A DNA stretch of 64,000 nucleotides from Cellulomonas pakistanensis (GCF_016862755.1 NZ_BONO01000006.1:96231-160230), one strand, 5' to 3'. Counted from the first letter of the stretch, positions 44,211 to 55,163 are shown. A program made the numbers and translations. Notes: generated by a model from the sequence alone, not told the origin.

Positions 44211-45641
44211 GTGAAGAGCGCCGTCGAGACCCTGGAGCCCACCAAGGTCAGGCTGACCGTCGAGGTTCCGTACGACGAGCTCAAGCCGAGCATCGATCAC
44301 GCCTACTCCCACATCGCGGAGCAGGTGAACATCCCCGGCTTCCGCAAGGGCAAGGTCCCGCCGCGGATCATCGACCAGCGCGTCGGGCGTCCGGCGGTCA
44401 TGGAGCACGCCGTCAACGAGGGCCTGTCCGGCTTCTACGCCGAGGCCGTCCGCGAGAACAAGCTGCGCCCGCTCGGCCAGCCCGAGGTCGACGTCACGAA
44501 GGTGCCCGGCCTCGTGGCCGGCGACACGGACGGCGACCTGGTGTTCACCGCCGAGGTCGAGGTGCGCCCGGAGATCGAGATCCCCTCGCTGGACGGCCTG
44601 TCCGTGACCGTGGACGCCTCGGAGATCACCGACGAGGACGTGCAGGGCCGCCTGGACGCGCTGCGCGAGCGCTTCGGCACCCTGGTCGGCGTCGACCGCC
44701 CGGCCGCCGACAAGGACTTCGCGGTCATCGACCTGGTCGCCAAGATCGACGGCGAGGAGGTCGACACGGTCTCCGGCGTCTCCTACCAGATCGGCTCGGG
44801 CAACATGCTCGAGGGCCTCGACGAGGCGCTCACCGGCCTGTCGGCCGGCGAGACCACGACGTTCTCCACCACGCTGGTCGGCGGCGAGCACGCCGGCGAG
44901 CAGGCCGAGGTCACCGTGACCGCGTCCTCCGTCAAGGAGCGCGAGCTGCCCGAGGCCGACGACGACTTCGCCCAGATGGCGTCGGAGTTCGACACGGTCG
45001 ACGAGCTGCTGGCCGACCTGCGCGAGCAGGCCACCAAGGTCAAGGGCCAGAACCAGGCCGTGCAGGCGCGCGACCTGCTGCTGGAGCAGCTGCTCGAGCA
45101 GATCGAGATCCCGGTCCCGGCCGGCGCCGTCGAGGCCGAGGTGCACCGCCACCTCGAGTCCGAGGGTCGCCTGGAGGACGACACGCACCGCGCCGAGGTG
45201 ACGGAGCAGGCGCAGACCGCGCTGCGCAACCAGATCCTGCTGGACACCCTGGCCGAGAACCTCGAGGTCAAGGTCAACCAGGGCGAGCTCGTCGACTACC
45301 TGGTGAGCGCGTCCCGCCAGTACGGCATGGACCCGAACACCTTCATCCAGACGATCGACCAGCAGGGCCAGATCCCCGCCATGGTCGCCGAGGTCGCGCG
45401 CTCCAAGGCGCTCGCGGTGGCCCTGCGCCACGTCGCGGTCGTCGACCCGGCCGGCGAGGCCGTCGACCTGTCGGAGTACATCGGCACGGACGCTGACGAC
45501 GCAGCGGACGCGGCCGCCGACGCCGCGACGGCGGCCGCCGAGGGCGACGAGGACGCGACCGAGGCCACCGAGGCGCCCGCCGAGGGCGACGAGGACGCGA
45601 CCGAGGCCACCGAGGCGCCCGCCGAGGACGCCAAGGCCTGA
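44211..45641 (+). CDS. tig: Trigger factor (ribosome-associated chaperone, peptidyl-prolyl isomerase)
   Basis: 476 residues. The ribosome-binding signature GFRKGKVPPRIIDQRVG is in the N-terminal domain (about residues 45-62), followed by the FKBP-like PPIase domain (about 155-245) and the helical arms. GTG 44211 is chosen because it begins at the family start (KSAVETLEPTKVRLTVEVP) and has GGAGAG upstream. The C-terminus carries an acidic tail with an exact 42-nt tandem duplication (45540-45581 and 45582-45623) encoding EGDEDATEATEAPA twice. It is followed by a strong terminator and then clpP1, the usual actinobacterial order. Confidence 0.96.
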   Translation: MKSAVETLEPTKVRLTVEVPYDELKPSIDHAYSHIAEQVNIPGFRKGKVPPRIIDQRVGRPAVMEHAVNEGLSGFYAEAVRENKLRPLGQPEVDVTKVPGLVAGDTDGDLVFTAEVEVRPEIEIPSLDGLSVTVDASEITDEDVQGRLDALRERFGTLVGVDRPAADKDFAVIDLVAKIDGEEVDTVSGVSYQIGSGNMLEGLDEALTGLSAGETTTFSTTLVGGEHAGEQAEVTVTASSVKERELPEADDDFAQMASEFDTVDELLADLREQATKVKGQNQAVQARDLLLEQLLEQIEIPVPAGAVEAEVHRHLESEGRLEDDTHRAEVTEQAQTALRNQILLDTLAENLEVKVNQGELVDYLVSASRQYGMDPNTFIQTIDQQGQIPAMVAEVARSKALAVALRHVAVVDPAGEAVDLSEYIGTDADDAADAAADAATAAAEGDEDATEATEAPAEGDEDATEATEAPAEDAKA

Positions 45642-45663
45642 GCCCCGCGCCACCCGCACGCCA

Positions 45664-45698
45664 CGAGGGCCCCGCACCGATCCGGTGCGGGGCCCTCG
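45664..45698 (+). terminator. tig terminator
   Basis: Perfect 16-bp arms cgagggccccgcaccg (45664-45679) and complement (45683-45698) around a 3-nt loop, 23 bp after the tig stop. Confidence 0.75.
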
Positions 45699-45778
45699 GG
45701 CGTCCCGGGCCGGGCGCCCGACGTGCGCCGACAGCGAAACGGGGCCGGACCGGGACGAACGCCGGGTGGGCCGGGCGT

Positions 45779-45799
45779 TAGGGTCGCTGACAAGCAACC
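45779..45799 (+). promoter_or_regulatory. clpP1 -10 box with overlapping ClgR-like palindrome
   Basis: A -10-like TAGGGT (45779-45784) overlaps the near-palindrome ggtcgct-gaca-agcaacc (45782-45799, 6 of 7 pairs). ClgR is the known regulator of clpP1P2 in actinobacteria and binds a CGC-centred palindrome. This site resembles it but does not match the published consensus exactly. Confidence 0.4.
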
Positions 45800-45821
45800 A
45801 GTCCTGATCGAGGGAGCGTTC

Positions 45822-46442
45822 GTGAACGACCAGACGCCGGCCATCGCCCGGGCAGAGTCCGGGGGACTCGGCCTCAACGACTCCATCTACAACCGGCTCC
45901 TCAAGGAGCGGATCATCTGGCTGGGGTCGGAGGTCCGGGACGAGAACGCGAACGCCATCTGCGCCCAGATGATGCTGCTCGCCGCGGAGGACCCGGACAA
46001 GGACATCTTCCTGTACATCAACTCGCCCGGTGGCTCCATCACCGCGGGCATGGCGATCTACGACACCATGCAGTACATCCAGCCCGACGTCGCCACCGTG
46101 GCGATGGGCATGGCGGCCTCGATGGGGCAGTTCCTGCTCTCCTCGGGTGCCAAGGGCAAGCGCTACGCCACCCCGCACGCCCGCGTGATGATGCACCAGC
46201 CCTCCGGCGGCATCGGCGGCACGGCCACCGACGTGCGCATCAACGCCCAGCTGATCCTGCACATGAAGACGGTGCTGGCCGAGCTGATCGCCGAGCAGAC
46301 CGGCAAGTCGGTCGAGCAGATCACGGCGGACTCGGACCGCGACCGCTGGTTCACCGCCCCCGAGGCCCTCGAGTACGGGTTCGTCGACAAGGTCGTCACC
46401 CACGCCGGCGCCGTCACCGGCGGCGGCGGCACCGCGGCCTGA
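45822..46442 (+). CDS. clpP1: ATP-dependent Clp protease proteolytic subunit ClpP1
   Basis: 206 residues. Catalytic triad Ser100 ([11 protein letters not shown]), His125 (MMHQPSGG) and Asp174 (SDRDRWF). It forms the mixed ClpP1P2 barrel with the adjacent paralogue, fed by ClpX or ClpC. GTG 45822 has GAGGGAG 7 nt upstream. 40 bp before clpP2, so one transcript is expected. Confidence 0.96.
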   Translation: MNDQTPAIARAESGGLGLNDSIYNRLLKERIIWLGSEVRDENANAICAQMMLLAAEDPDKDIFLYINSPGGSITAGMAIYDTMQYIQPDVATVAMGMAASMGQFLLSSGAKGKRYATPHARVMMHQPSGGIGGTATDVRINAQLILHMKTVLAELIAEQTGKSVEQITADSDRDRWFTAPEALEYGFVDKVVTHAGAVTGGGGTAA

Positions 46443-46482
46443 CCGACCTCGCCGACCACTTCAGACCTCGTAAGGAGAACTC

Positions 46483-47193
46483 GTGAGCACCGAGTCGCAG
46501 TTCATCGCCCGCGCCGGGCGCCTCGCCGGCGGCTGGGGCGGCACCGCCGGGTCCGTCGCGACCTCGCCGTCGTCCCGCTACGTGCTGCCCCAGTTCGAGG
46601 AGCGCACCGCCTACGGCTTCAAGCGGCAGGACCCGTACACCAAGCTGTTCGAGGACCGGATCATCTTCCTCGGCGTGCAGGTGGACGACGCCTCCGCGGA
46701 CGACATCATGGCCCAGCTGCTGGTCCTGGAGTCGACCGACCCCGACGGCATCATCACGCTCTACATCAACTCGCCCGGTGGCTCGTTCACCGCGCTGACC
46801 GCGATCTACGACACGATGCAGTACATCAAGCCGCAGATCCAGACGGTGTGCCTGGGCCAGGCGGCCTCGGCCGCGGCGGTCCTGCTGGCCGCCGGCACCC
46901 CGGGCAAGCGCCTCGCGCTGCCGAACGCCCGCGTGCTGATCCACCAGCCCGCGATGGAGGGCGGCGGCTACGCCCAGGCGTCCGACATCGAGATCCACGC
47001 CAACGAGCTGATCCGGATGCGCGAGTGGCTCGAGGAGACCATCGCGCACCACACCGGCCAGCCGCTGGACAAGGTCCGCCAGGACATCGAGCGCGACAAG
47101 ATCCTCACCGCCAAGCAGGCGCACGAGTACGGGATCGTCGACCAGGTGCTCGAGAGCCGCAAGGGCGCGATCGCGACCCGCGTCGAGCCGTGA
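46483..47193 (+). CDS. clpP2: ATP-dependent Clp protease proteolytic subunit ClpP2
   Basis: 236 residues. Triad Ser129 ([14 protein letters not shown]), His154 ([10 protein letters not shown]) and Asp205 (IERDKIL). A longer N-terminus than ClpP1 (about 40 residues before [24 protein letters not shown]), possibly a propeptide. GTG 46483 has AAGGAG 7 nt upstream. Partner of ClpP1 in a hetero-tetradecamer, as established in mycobacteria. Confidence 0.95.
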   Translation: MSTESQFIARAGRLAGGWGGTAGSVATSPSSRYVLPQFEERTAYGFKRQDPYTKLFEDRIIFLGVQVDDASADDIMAQLLVLESTDPDGIITLYINSPGGSFTALTAIYDTMQYIKPQIQTVCLGQAASAAAVLLAAGTPGKRLALPNARVLIHQPAMEGGGYAQASDIEIHANELIRMREWLEETIAHHTGQPLDKVRQDIERDKILTAKQAHEYGIVDQVLESRKGAIATRVEP

Positions 47194-47199
47194 CCGACC

Positions 47200-47222
47200 C
47201 CGGGGGCCGCTGAGGCCCCCGG
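47200..47222 (+). terminator. clpP1-clpP2 terminator
   Basis: Perfect 9-bp arms ccgggggcc (47200-47208) and complement (47214-47222), 7 bp after the clpP2 stop. Confidence 0.65.
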
Positions 47223-47231
47223 ACGAGCGAC

Positions 47232-47280
47232 CCGCCCGCCCCTCCCGACCGCCAGCGCGCGGCCGCGGAGGGGCGGGCGG
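47232..47280 (+). terminator. Second hairpin in the clpP2-clpX gap
   Basis: Perfect 14-bp arms ccgcccgcccctcc (47232-47245) and complement (47267-47280) around a 21-nt loop. It follows the clpP2 terminator by 9 bp and may back it up. Confidence 0.5.
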
Positions 47281-47336
47281 ACCGCCGCCGGACGGGCGAA
47301 CCCGCCCGACACGCCCGGCGCCCGGTGCGTGGCGGG

Positions 47337-47365
47337 CTGACACCGGGCCCGCGGTGGTGTGCAAT
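47337..47365 (+). promoter_or_regulatory. Predicted clpX promoter
   Basis: -35 CTGACA (47337-47342), 17-nt spacer, -10 TGCAAT (47360-47365), about 88 bp before the clpX start. Confidence 0.45.
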
Positions 47366-47452
47366 GGACCGATGGGCGGACGGCTGCGGCCGGCCCGCCC
47401 GGGAGCGCAGTGACTCGCGACCGACCGGTCGCACCGAGGGAAGGGGACGCAC

Positions 47453-48739
<1,287 letters not shown>

Positions 48740-48770
48740 GCCCCCCGTCGCGCCCCCTACGATCGGGGGC

Positions 48771-49121
48771 GTGACGACTCCTCCCGCCGGCCTCCCGCCC
48801 GAGCTCGCCCGCCTGCGCGGCAGCATCGACAACATCGACGCCGCGCTGGTGCACCTGCTCGCGGAGCGGTTCAAGGCGACCCAGCAGGTCGGCGTGCTCA
48901 AGGCACGCCTCGGCCTGCCCGCGTCCGACCCGGGCCGCGAGGCGCGCCAGGTGGCCCGGCTGCGCGACCTCGCGCACCAGGCCGACCTCGACCCCGTGTT
49001 CGCCGAGAAGTTCCTCGCGTTCATCGTCGAGGAGGTCATCCGGCACCACGAGGAGATCGCCGCCGGCCCCGACGGGCAGCGCGCCCCGGCGACGGCGTCG
49101 GACGACCCGGTCACCGACTGA
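48771..49121 (+). CDS. Chorismate mutase (AroQ class)
   Basis: 116 residues. A helical AroQ-type domain: LARLRGSIDNIDAALVHLLAERFKAT with the first active-site Arg, QVGVLKARLGLPASDPGRE with the Lys/Arg pair, and VEEVIRHHEEI at the end. Converts chorismate to prephenate for Phe/Tyr synthesis. Without an exported signal it should be cytosolic and may need the partner DAHP synthase for activity, as the M. tuberculosis enzyme does. GTG 48771 has TACGAT 7 nt ahead (leaderless type). Confidence 0.88.
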   Translation: MTTPPAGLPPELARLRGSIDNIDAALVHLLAERFKATQQVGVLKARLGLPASDPGREARQVARLRDLAHQADLDPVFAEKFLAFIVEEVIRHHEEIAAGPDGQRAPATASDDPVTD

Positions 49122-49275
49122 CCCGGGCGCGGGCGGGGCGGACCCGAAAACCCTCCGGGGTGGCGGACGGCGCCGGCCTGTCAGAGGGTGGGAGAGGTCA
49201 GGACCGGTCGGTCGGTGCGGCCCGGACGACGCTGCGCCGGCACGACCCACGCAACCGGACCCTCGGAGGTCGCTC

Positions 49276-50478
49276 GTGGAACTGCACTGGCTCAAGCCCC
49301 TGCTCGGACGTCCCGCCCCGTTCGTGACGATCCATCTCGACGCCACCCGCGCTGACGCGTCGGGCGACGAGGAGGTCGCCGGCCGGTGGCGGGCCCTGCG
49401 CCGGGAGCTCGAGCGATCGGGGGCGTCGGCGACGGTGCTGGACGAGATCGAGGAGCGGGTGACCCGGCCGACCGGTGTCGCCGGCCCGCACGGGCGCGTG
49501 GTCGTCGCGGACGCCGAGGGCGTCGTGCTGGACCGCGTGCTCAAGGAGGCGCCCGCGCAGTCGACCGCGCACCTGGACGACGTGCCGGTGCTGCTGCCCG
49601 CCGTGCGCGCCGCGGACCAGGCCACGCGGTTCCTGCTGGTCGAGGTCGACCGCCAGGGCGCGGACCTCACGTGGTCCGACGGCTCCGGTCTGCGGACCGC
49701 GCAGAAGGAGTCCGTCGAGGGCGACCACGACGAGCTCCGCAAGGTGAAGGAGACGGGCGACGGCTGGCGGGCCCGGCGGGTGCAGATGCGCGCCGAGGAC
49801 TCCTGGGAGCGCAACGCGGAGACCGTCGCCGCGGAGCTCGACAAGCAGGTGGTCGAGAAGAAGCCCGAGGTCGTGCTGGTCACCGGTGACGTCCGCGCGG
49901 TCTCGCTGCTCTGCCACGCGGTGGCGCCGCGCACCAAGGACCTCGTGGTCGAGGTGCCGGGCGGCTCGCGCGCGGACGGCGTGAAGCAGGACGTGTTCCA
50001 CCAGCGCGTGGCCGAGGCGCTCGAGGCGTTCCGGCAGCGCCGCCGCCAGGACGCGATCGACCGGTACCGCGAGGAGCTCGGCCGTGGGGGAGCGGCGGTC
50101 ACGTCGGTCGACGACGTCGTGACCGTCCTGCAGCGCGGGCAGGTCCGCGAGCTGCTCCTGCACGAGGACGTCACGCTGCCGGGCTCGGCGCTCGGCGACC
50201 GGCACCTGTGGGTGGGCCCGGACCCGCTGCAGATCGCGTCGAGCCAGGACGACCTCGCGGGCATCGGCGTCACGGAGGGCGCTCGGAAGATGCCCGCGGA
50301 CGTGGCGCTGCTGCGCGCCGCGCTCGGCCAGGACGCCGGCCTGACCATCGCGCTCGACGGCCAGGTCGAGGCGGTCGACGGCGTCGGCGCCGTGCTGCGC
50401 TACACGGACGGCTCGACGCCGAGCGAGGCCGTGCCGACGCAGTCCCAGGACCAGCGCCGGCTCCGCGACGTGGTCTGA
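49276..50478 (+). CDS. Vms1/Ankzf1-type (baeRF2-like) peptidyl-tRNA hydrolase family protein
   Basis: 400 residues. Matches the actinobacterial family that includes M. tuberculosis Rv2629: N-terminal APFVTIHLDATRADASGDEEV, an eRF1-like central domain, and VEVPGGSRADGVKQDVFHQRV. The C-terminal domain reads ..DLAGIGVTEGARKMPADVALLRAAL. The family is proposed to act on stalled-ribosome or peptidyl-tRNA substrates; activity here is inferred. GTG 49276 has CGGAGG 8 nt upstream. Convergent with the acyl-CoA ligase gene. Confidence 0.85.
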   Translation: MELHWLKPLLGRPAPFVTIHLDATRADASGDEEVAGRWRALRRELERSGASATVLDEIEERVTRPTGVAGPHGRVVVADAEGVVLDRVLKEAPAQSTAHLDDVPVLLPAVRAADQATRFLLVEVDRQGADLTWSDGSGLRTAQKESVEGDHDELRKVKETGDGWRARRVQMRAEDSWERNAETVAAELDKQVVEKKPEVVLVTGDVRAVSLLCHAVAPRTKDLVVEVPGGSRADGVKQDVFHQRVAEALEAFRQRRRQDAIDRYREELGRGGAAVTSVDDVVTVLQRGQVRELLLHEDVTLPGSALGDRHLWVGPDPLQIASSQDDLAGIGVTEGARKMPADVALLRAALGQDAGLTIALDGQVEAVDGVGAVLRYTDGSTPSEAVPTQSQDQRRLRDVV

Positions 50479-50512
50479 CGCCGCGCCACGGCGACGCCGA
50501 CGGATGGACGAC

Positions 50513-50544
50513 CCGGCCCGACACGCTTCGGCGTGTCGGGCCGG
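50513..50544. terminator. Bidirectional terminator with TTCG tetraloop
   Basis: Perfect 14-bp arms ccggcccgacacgc (50513-50526) and complement (50531-50544) closing a ttcg loop, midway between convergent stops. Confidence 0.8.
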
Positions 50545-50571
50545 ATCTTCCACTGGACGGGTGCGGGTGGG

Positions 50572-52386
50572 TCAGTGCTCCCGGGTGTCGACGTAGAGCT
50601 CCTCGACGTCGGCCGCGAAGTCCTTCAGCACCAGCGCGCGCTTCACCTTGAGGCTCGGCGTGAGGTAGCCGTTCGCCTCGGTGAAGTCGTTCTCCAGCAC
50701 CCGCACCTTGCGGATCGACTCGGCGCGGGACACGGCCTCGTTGGCGCGCTCGGCGGCGCGGTCCAGCGCGGCCAGCACCTCGGGGTGCTTCGCGGCGGCG
50801 CGGACGTCCATCGGCGGCAGGCCGTGCATGGACAGCCAGCCCGGCAGCATGTCCGCGTCGAGGGTGACGAGCGCGCCGATGAACGGCCGGCCGTCCCCCA
50901 CGACGACGACCTGGCTGACCAGCGGGTGGCCGCGGAACCGGTCCTCGAGCACCGCGGGTGCGACGTTCTTGCCGCCGGCGGTGACGATGAGCTCCTTCGC
51001 GCGGCCGGTGAGCCGCAGGTAGCCGTCGTCGTCCAGCGTGCCGATGTCACCGGTCGCGAACCAGCCGTCGGCGTCCAGCACCTCGGCGGTCGCCTCGGCG
51101 TTGTCGTGGTACCCGCGGAAGACGTGCGGGCCCTTCGCGTACACGTTGCCGTCGTCGTCGACCCGCAGGGCCGTGCCGGGGTACGCGGGGCCGACGGTCC
51201 CGATCTTGATCAGGCCCGGGCGGTTCACGGCGGACGGCGCGGTGGTCTCGGTGAGGCCGTAGCCCTCGAGCACCACGAGGCCGAGCCCGCGGTAGTAGTG
51301 GCCGAGCCGCTCGCCGAGCGGGGCGCCGCCGGAGATCGCGTACCGGAGGTTGCCGCCCATCGCGTCCTTGAGCTTGCGCAGCACCAGGGTGGTCGCCAGG
51401 GCGTGCGCCGCCTTGAGCTGCGCGGACGGGCCGGAGGCGGACTCGAGGGCGCGGGAGTACGTGATCGACACCTTCGCGGCCCAGCGGAACAGCTTGAGCT
51501 TCGCGCCGTGCCCGGCCTTCTGCTCGGCGGAGTTGTAGACCTTCTCGAACACCCGCGGCACGGCCAGGATGTACGTCGGCCGGAACGACGCGAAGTCGGC
51601 CAGCAGGTTGCGGGTGTCGGGGGTGTGGCCCAGCGGCGAGCCGGCCTCGATCGCGATCATCTGGATGAACCGCGCGAACACGTGCGCCAGCGGCATGAAC
51701 AGCAGCGTCCGGGAGCCGGGGGTCGCGCAGACCTCGGTCAGGGCGGCGACGCCGTTGCGGGCGTTGTCCACGAAGTTGCCGTGGCTCAGCTCGACGCCCT
51801 TGGGGCGGCCGGTGGTGCCCGAGGTGTAGATGATCGTCGCCAGGTCGGCGGCGGTCGCCAGGGACCGGCGACGCTCGATCTCCGCGTCCTCCACGCCGGC
51901 GCCGTCGGCGACCAGGCCGGCGAGCCCGCCGTCGTCGATCACCACGACGTCCCGCACCGCGGGCACCGCCGCGCGCACCTGGGCCACGACCGCCGCGTGG
52001 GCGCCCGTCTCGACGACCACGAGGGAGGCGCCGGAGTTCGACAGGATCCACTCGACCTGCTCGGCGGAGGACGTCTCGTAGACCGGCACGCCGACCCCGC
52101 CGGCGAACCACACGGCGAAGTCGGTCAGCGTCCACTCGTACCGGGTGCGCGACATGATCGCGACCCGGTCGCCCGGCTCCAGGCCGCGCGCGACCAGGCC
52201 CTTGGCGAGCGCGGTGACCTCGCGCACGAACTCCGCCACGGTGACGGGCGCCCACGAGCCGCCCAGGCCGGTCGACCGCTCGAAGATCACGCTCGACGCG
52301 CCGCGGGCCAGGCGCCGCAGCAGCAGGCCGGGCACGTTGAGCGCGGGGTCGTGCGGGGCGGGCGTGTCGGCGGTGAACTCGCGCAT
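50572..52386 (-). CDS. Long-chain fatty-acid--CoA ligase (AMP-forming, FadD15-like)
   Basis: 604 residues. ATP motif IIYTSGTTGRPKGVELSH, the fatty-acid tunnel and gate region LLFMPLAHVFARFIQM and the signature LEGYGLTETTAPSAVN are present. C-terminal hinge GRAKELIVTAGGKNVAP and LTPSLKVKRALVL with the catalytic Lys complete the enzyme. This is the membrane-associated long-chain ACSL-like group. ATG 52386 has CAGGAGC 7 nt upstream. It is transcribed in the same direction as the amino-acid transporter behind it, with about 190 bp between. Confidence 0.93.
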   Translation of the reverse strand: MREFTADTPAPHDPALNVPGLLLRRLARGASSVIFERSTGLGGSWAPVTVAEFVREVTALAKGLVARGLEPGDRVAIMSRTRYEWTLTDFAVWFAGGVGVPVYETSSAEQVEWILSNSGASLVVVETGAHAAVVAQVRAAVPAVRDVVVIDDGGLAGLVADGAGVEDAEIERRRSLATAADLATIIYTSGTTGRPKGVELSHGNFVDNARNGVAALTEVCATPGSRTLLFMPLAHVFARFIQMIAIEAGSPLGHTPDTRNLLADFASFRPTYILAVPRVFEKVYNSAEQKAGHGAKLKLFRWAAKVSITYSRALESASGPSAQLKAAHALATTLVLRKLKDAMGGNLRYAISGGAPLGERLGHYYRGLGLVVLEGYGLTETTAPSAVNRPGLIKIGTVGPAYPGTALRVDDDGNVYAKGPHVFRGYHDNAEATAEVLDADGWFATGDIGTLDDDGYLRLTGRAKELIVTAGGKNVAPAVLEDRFRGHPLVSQVVVVGDGRPFIGALVTLDADMLPGWLSMHGLPPMDVRAAAKHPEVLAALDRAAERANEAVSRAESIRKVRVLENDFTEANGYLTPSLKVKRALVLKDFAADVEELYVDTREH

Positions 52387-52572
52387 CGGTGCTCCTGGTG
52401 CGGGGTCGGGGACCGGGCCGCAGCGCGCTGACGAGCGAGGACGTCCGGTGGGCGCCATGCTATCGGCCGCCCGCACACCCACCCGGGAGCCGGGACGACA
52501 GAACCGGGCCGCCGGGATGGTGGGATCCCGACGACCCGGTCCGGGTCGTGCGTGCGCGCGACGTCGCTCGGC

Positions 52573-53358
52573 TCAGGCCGCGCCGGTGTGCGTCGGGTCG
52601 AGCACCCGCTGCAGGAACGTCCGGGTGCGCGCCTCGCGGGGCGCCCCGATCACCTGGTCGGCCGGGCCGTCCTCGACGATGACCCCGCCGTCCATGAACA
52701 CGACGCGGTCGCCGACGTCCCGGGCGAACGCCATCTCGTGCGTCACGACGATCATCGTCATGCCGCCGTCGGCCAGGTCCCGCATGACGCCGAGGACGTC
52801 GCCGACCAGCTCCGGGTCGAGGGCCGAGGTCGGCTCGTCGAACAGCATGAGCTGCGGGTCCATCGACAGCGCCCGGGCGATCGCGACCCGCTGCTGCTGC
52901 CCGCCGGACAGCTGCGCCGGGTGGGCGTCCGCGCGGTCCGCCAGGCCGACGCGCTCGAGGTTGGCGCGGGCGATCCGCTCCGCCTCCGCCCTGGACCGCT
53001 TGAGCACCTGGCGCTGGGCCATCGTGCAGTTCTCCAGCACGGTCTTGTGCGCGAACAGGTTGAACTGCTGGAACACCATGCCGACGTGGGTGCGGACCCG
53101 GTCGATGTCGACGTCCGGGTCGGTGACGTCGACGCCGAGCACCTCGACCTCGCCGCCGGTCGGCTCCTCCAGGAGGTTCGCGCAGCGCAGCAGCGTCGAC
53201 TTGCCGGAGCCGGAGGGGCCGATCACGCAGACGACCTCGCCCGCGCGGACCTCCAGGTCGATCCCGGTGAGCACCTCGCGCTCGCCGAACGCCTTGCGCA
53301 GGCCGGCGATGCGCACGACCGGGCCGGCCGGGTCCGTGGTGGTGGGGGCGGTCGTCAT
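52573..53358 (-). CDS. Polar amino-acid ABC transporter ATP-binding protein
   Basis: 261 residues. Walker [22 protein letters not shown]-loop [16 protein letters not shown], signature [15 protein letters not shown], Walker [15 protein letters not shown] and H-loop VTHEM. The VFQQFNLF...T form is typical of the glutamine/glutamate/histidine PAAT family. ATG overlaps the permease stop by 4 bp. Third gene of the binding-protein, permease, ATPase operon. Confidence 0.95.
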   Translation of the reverse strand: MTTAPTTTDPAGPVVRIAGLRKAFGEREVLTGIDLEVRAGEVVCVIGPSGSGKSTLLRCANLLEEPTGGEVEVLGVDVTDPDVDIDRVRTHVGMVFQQFNLFAHKTVLENCTMAQRQVLKRSRAEAERIARANLERVGLADRADAHPAQLSGGQQQRVAIARALSMDPQLMLFDEPTSALDPELVGDVLGVMRDLADGGMTMIVVTHEMAFARDVGDRVVFMDGGVIVEDGPADQVIGAPREARTRTFLQRVLDPTHTGAA

Positions 53359-54200
53359 GAGCGGCTCCTCGCGCCGGTGCGCTTCTCCAGGTACCGGGCG
53401 AGCTGGCCCAGGGGCAGGGTGATGAGCAGGTAGCAGGCGCCGATGAGGAACAGCGGCGTCAGGCCGCCCTGCGCGCTGTTCAGGGCGTCGCGGCCGATCT
53501 TCGTCAGGTCGTACTGGCTGACGGCGAGGCCGAGCAGGAACACCAGCGAGGTGTCCTTGGTCAGCAGGATGACCTCGTTGGTCATCGGCGGCAGCACGAT
53601 CCGGAACGCCTGCGGGATGACGACCTGGCGCAGCGTGCGCCCGTGCGACATGCCGAGCGACCGGGCGGCCTCGACCTGGCCCTTCGGCACGGCCTGCAGG
53701 CCTGCGCGCAGCGTCTCGGCGATGTACGCCGCGGACACCAGGCCGAGCGCGAGCGCCGCCTTGGTCGTCACGGACGGGATGTTGACGCCGAACGCGATCG
53801 GCACGGCGTAGCCGAACGAGATCACGACGAGCAGCGCGGGGATGCCGCGGAAGAACTCGATGTAGACGACGGCGATCCACCGGTACAGCGCGACCGACGA
53901 CATCCGCATCAGCGCGAGCGCCGTGCCCAGCGACAGGCCGACGGCGAACCCGGCTGCCGTGTACGTGATCGTGTTGAGGAACGCCCGCGGCAGCTGCGGG
54001 GCGATCGCGGCGATCGCGTCGGTGTTGAAGAAGTTCGTGCCGACGTTCTCCCAGTCGATCGCGAGCGCGACCGCCACCACGGCGACGACGAGCAGCGCGT
54101 ACTGGGCCAGGCGGAAGGCCCGCGCGCGCTTGCGCGGGCTCCACCGGCGCCGGGACGCGGGCAGCGTCCCGGGCGCCGGTGCGGACGACGTGGTCGTCAC
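53355..54200 (-). CDS. Polar amino-acid ABC transporter permease
   Basis: 281 residues with a membrane helix after a basic N-terminus ([15 protein letters not shown]) and a HisM/GlnP-type domain of about five helices. The ATPase-contact loop reads [23 protein letters not shown] single permease gene suggests a homodimeric channel. The GTG start lies 1 bp from the binding-protein stop. Confidence 0.93.
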   Translation of the reverse strand: MTTTSSAPAPGTLPASRRRWSPRKRARAFRLAQYALLVVAVVAVALAIDWENVGTNFFNTDAIAAIAPQLPRAFLNTITYTAAGFAVGLSLGTALALMRMSSVALYRWIAVVYIEFFRGIPALLVVISFGYAVPIAFGVNIPSVTTKAALALGLVSAAYIAETLRAGLQAVPKGQVEAARSLGMSHGRTLRQVVIPQAFRIVLPPMTNEVILLTKDTSLVFLLGLAVSQYDLTKIGRDALNSAQGGLTPLFLIGACYLLITLPLGQLARYLEKRTGARSRS

Positions 54201-54201
54201 G

Positions 54202-55026
54202 TCAGCCGTCCGACGGGCTCGGGGACGCCGACGCGGTCTCCGAGGTCATCGGGGCGGTGCCGATGTACTGGGTGTACAGGTCGTCGTAGGTGCCGTCCTC
54301 GCGGATCCGCTCGAGCGTGGCGTTGACCTGGTCGAGCAGCGCGGTGTTGCCCTGCTTCACGCCCAGGCCGTACTGCTCGCCGGTCGAGAAGTTGGCGCTG
54401 ACCTCGAAGCCCTCGGAGACGTACGGGCCGAGCACCGCGATGTCGTTGACGACCGCGTCGACCTGGCCGGTCTTGAGCGCCTGGATCTGCAGGCCCAGGT
54501 CCTCGAACTGCACGGTCTGCAGGCCGTTGTCCGTGGCCCAGGTCTCGCCGGTGGTCGCCTGCTGGACGCCGATCGTCGCGCCCTCGAGCGCCTCGACGCT
54601 GTCGAGGTCGGAGCCCTCCGGGACCAGCAGGCCCTGGTCGGCGTCGAAGTACGGGTCGGAGAAGTCGATCTTCTCCTGGCGCTCCGGCGTGATGGTGATG
54701 CCCGAGGCCACGATGTCGCAGTTGTTCGTGTTGAGGTCCGCGCCGGACTGGATGCCCTCGAACGGGGTCACCTTGGTGGTGAGCGTGACGCCGAGGTCGG
54801 TGGCGACCTCGTTGACGATCGCGATGTCGAGGCCGACGACCTCACCGTCCTCCTCGTACTCGAACGGCTCGTACGGCGGGTTGGTGCAGACGGTGAGGGT
54901 GCCGTCGGTGACGAGCTGGACCCCGCCCTCGGACGCGGCGGTGTCGTCGCCGCTGCCGCCGCAGGCGGCGAGCAGGAGGGCCGCGGTGACGGCGGCGGGG
55001 AGGGCGACGAGGGTGCGGGTGCGCAT
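54202..55026 (-). CDS. Polar amino-acid ABC transporter substrate-binding lipoprotein
   Basis: 274 residues. Signal peptide with lipobox LLLAAC (Cys22). Family-3 fold: TVCTNPPYEPFEYEEDGEVVGLD at the start of the mature domain, GITITPERQEKIDFSDPYF (the diagnostic family motif), and a Ser/Pro C-terminal tail. The ligand may be glutamate, glutamine or cystine; the sequence alone does not decide. ATG 55026 has AGGAG 7 nt upstream. AT-rich promoter DNA lies at 55061-55090. Confidence 0.93.
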   Translation of the reverse strand: MRTRTLVALPAAVTAALLLAACGGSGDDTAASEGGVQLVTDGTLTVCTNPPYEPFEYEEDGEVVGLDIAIVNEVATDLGVTLTTKVTPFEGIQSGADLNTNNCDIVASGITITPERQEKIDFSDPYFDADQGLLVPEGSDLDSVEALEGATIGVQQATTGETWATDNGLQTVQFEDLGLQIQALKTGQVDAVVNDIAVLGPYVSEGFEVSANFSTGEQYGLGVKQGNTALLDQVNATLERIREDGTYDDLYTQYIGTAPMTSETASASPSPSDG

Positions 55027-55060
55027 GGGTGACTCCTGGTGGGGGATGACCGGCCGCAAG

Positions 55061-55090
55061 ACTATACATTCGCGACGATACGTATGCATA
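55061..55090 (-). promoter_or_regulatory. AT-rich promoter and operator-like region of the amino-acid transporter
   Basis: On the minus strand, -10 TATAGT (55061-55066) with TATGCA-like -35 sequence 18 nt upstream. The palindromes ATACGTAT (55078-55085) and TATGCATA (55083-55090) overlap. This is one of the few AT-rich spots in the window and may bind an amino-acid-responsive regulator. An ARG-box role is possible but unproven. Confidence 0.5.
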
Positions 55091-55163
55091 ACCAGTCCCG
55101 GTGGGGACGAGGGTCCCAGCCTGCCACGCCCCCGCGCGCCCGCACGGCGCGGCTCCGGCTGCG

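Noticed and set aside
55077..55090. ArgR (ARG box) site at the amino-acid transporter
   Set aside because: TATGCATA and ATACGTAT resemble parts of an ARG box, but the full 18-bp symmetric site is not there. Kept only as an unspecified operator-like region.
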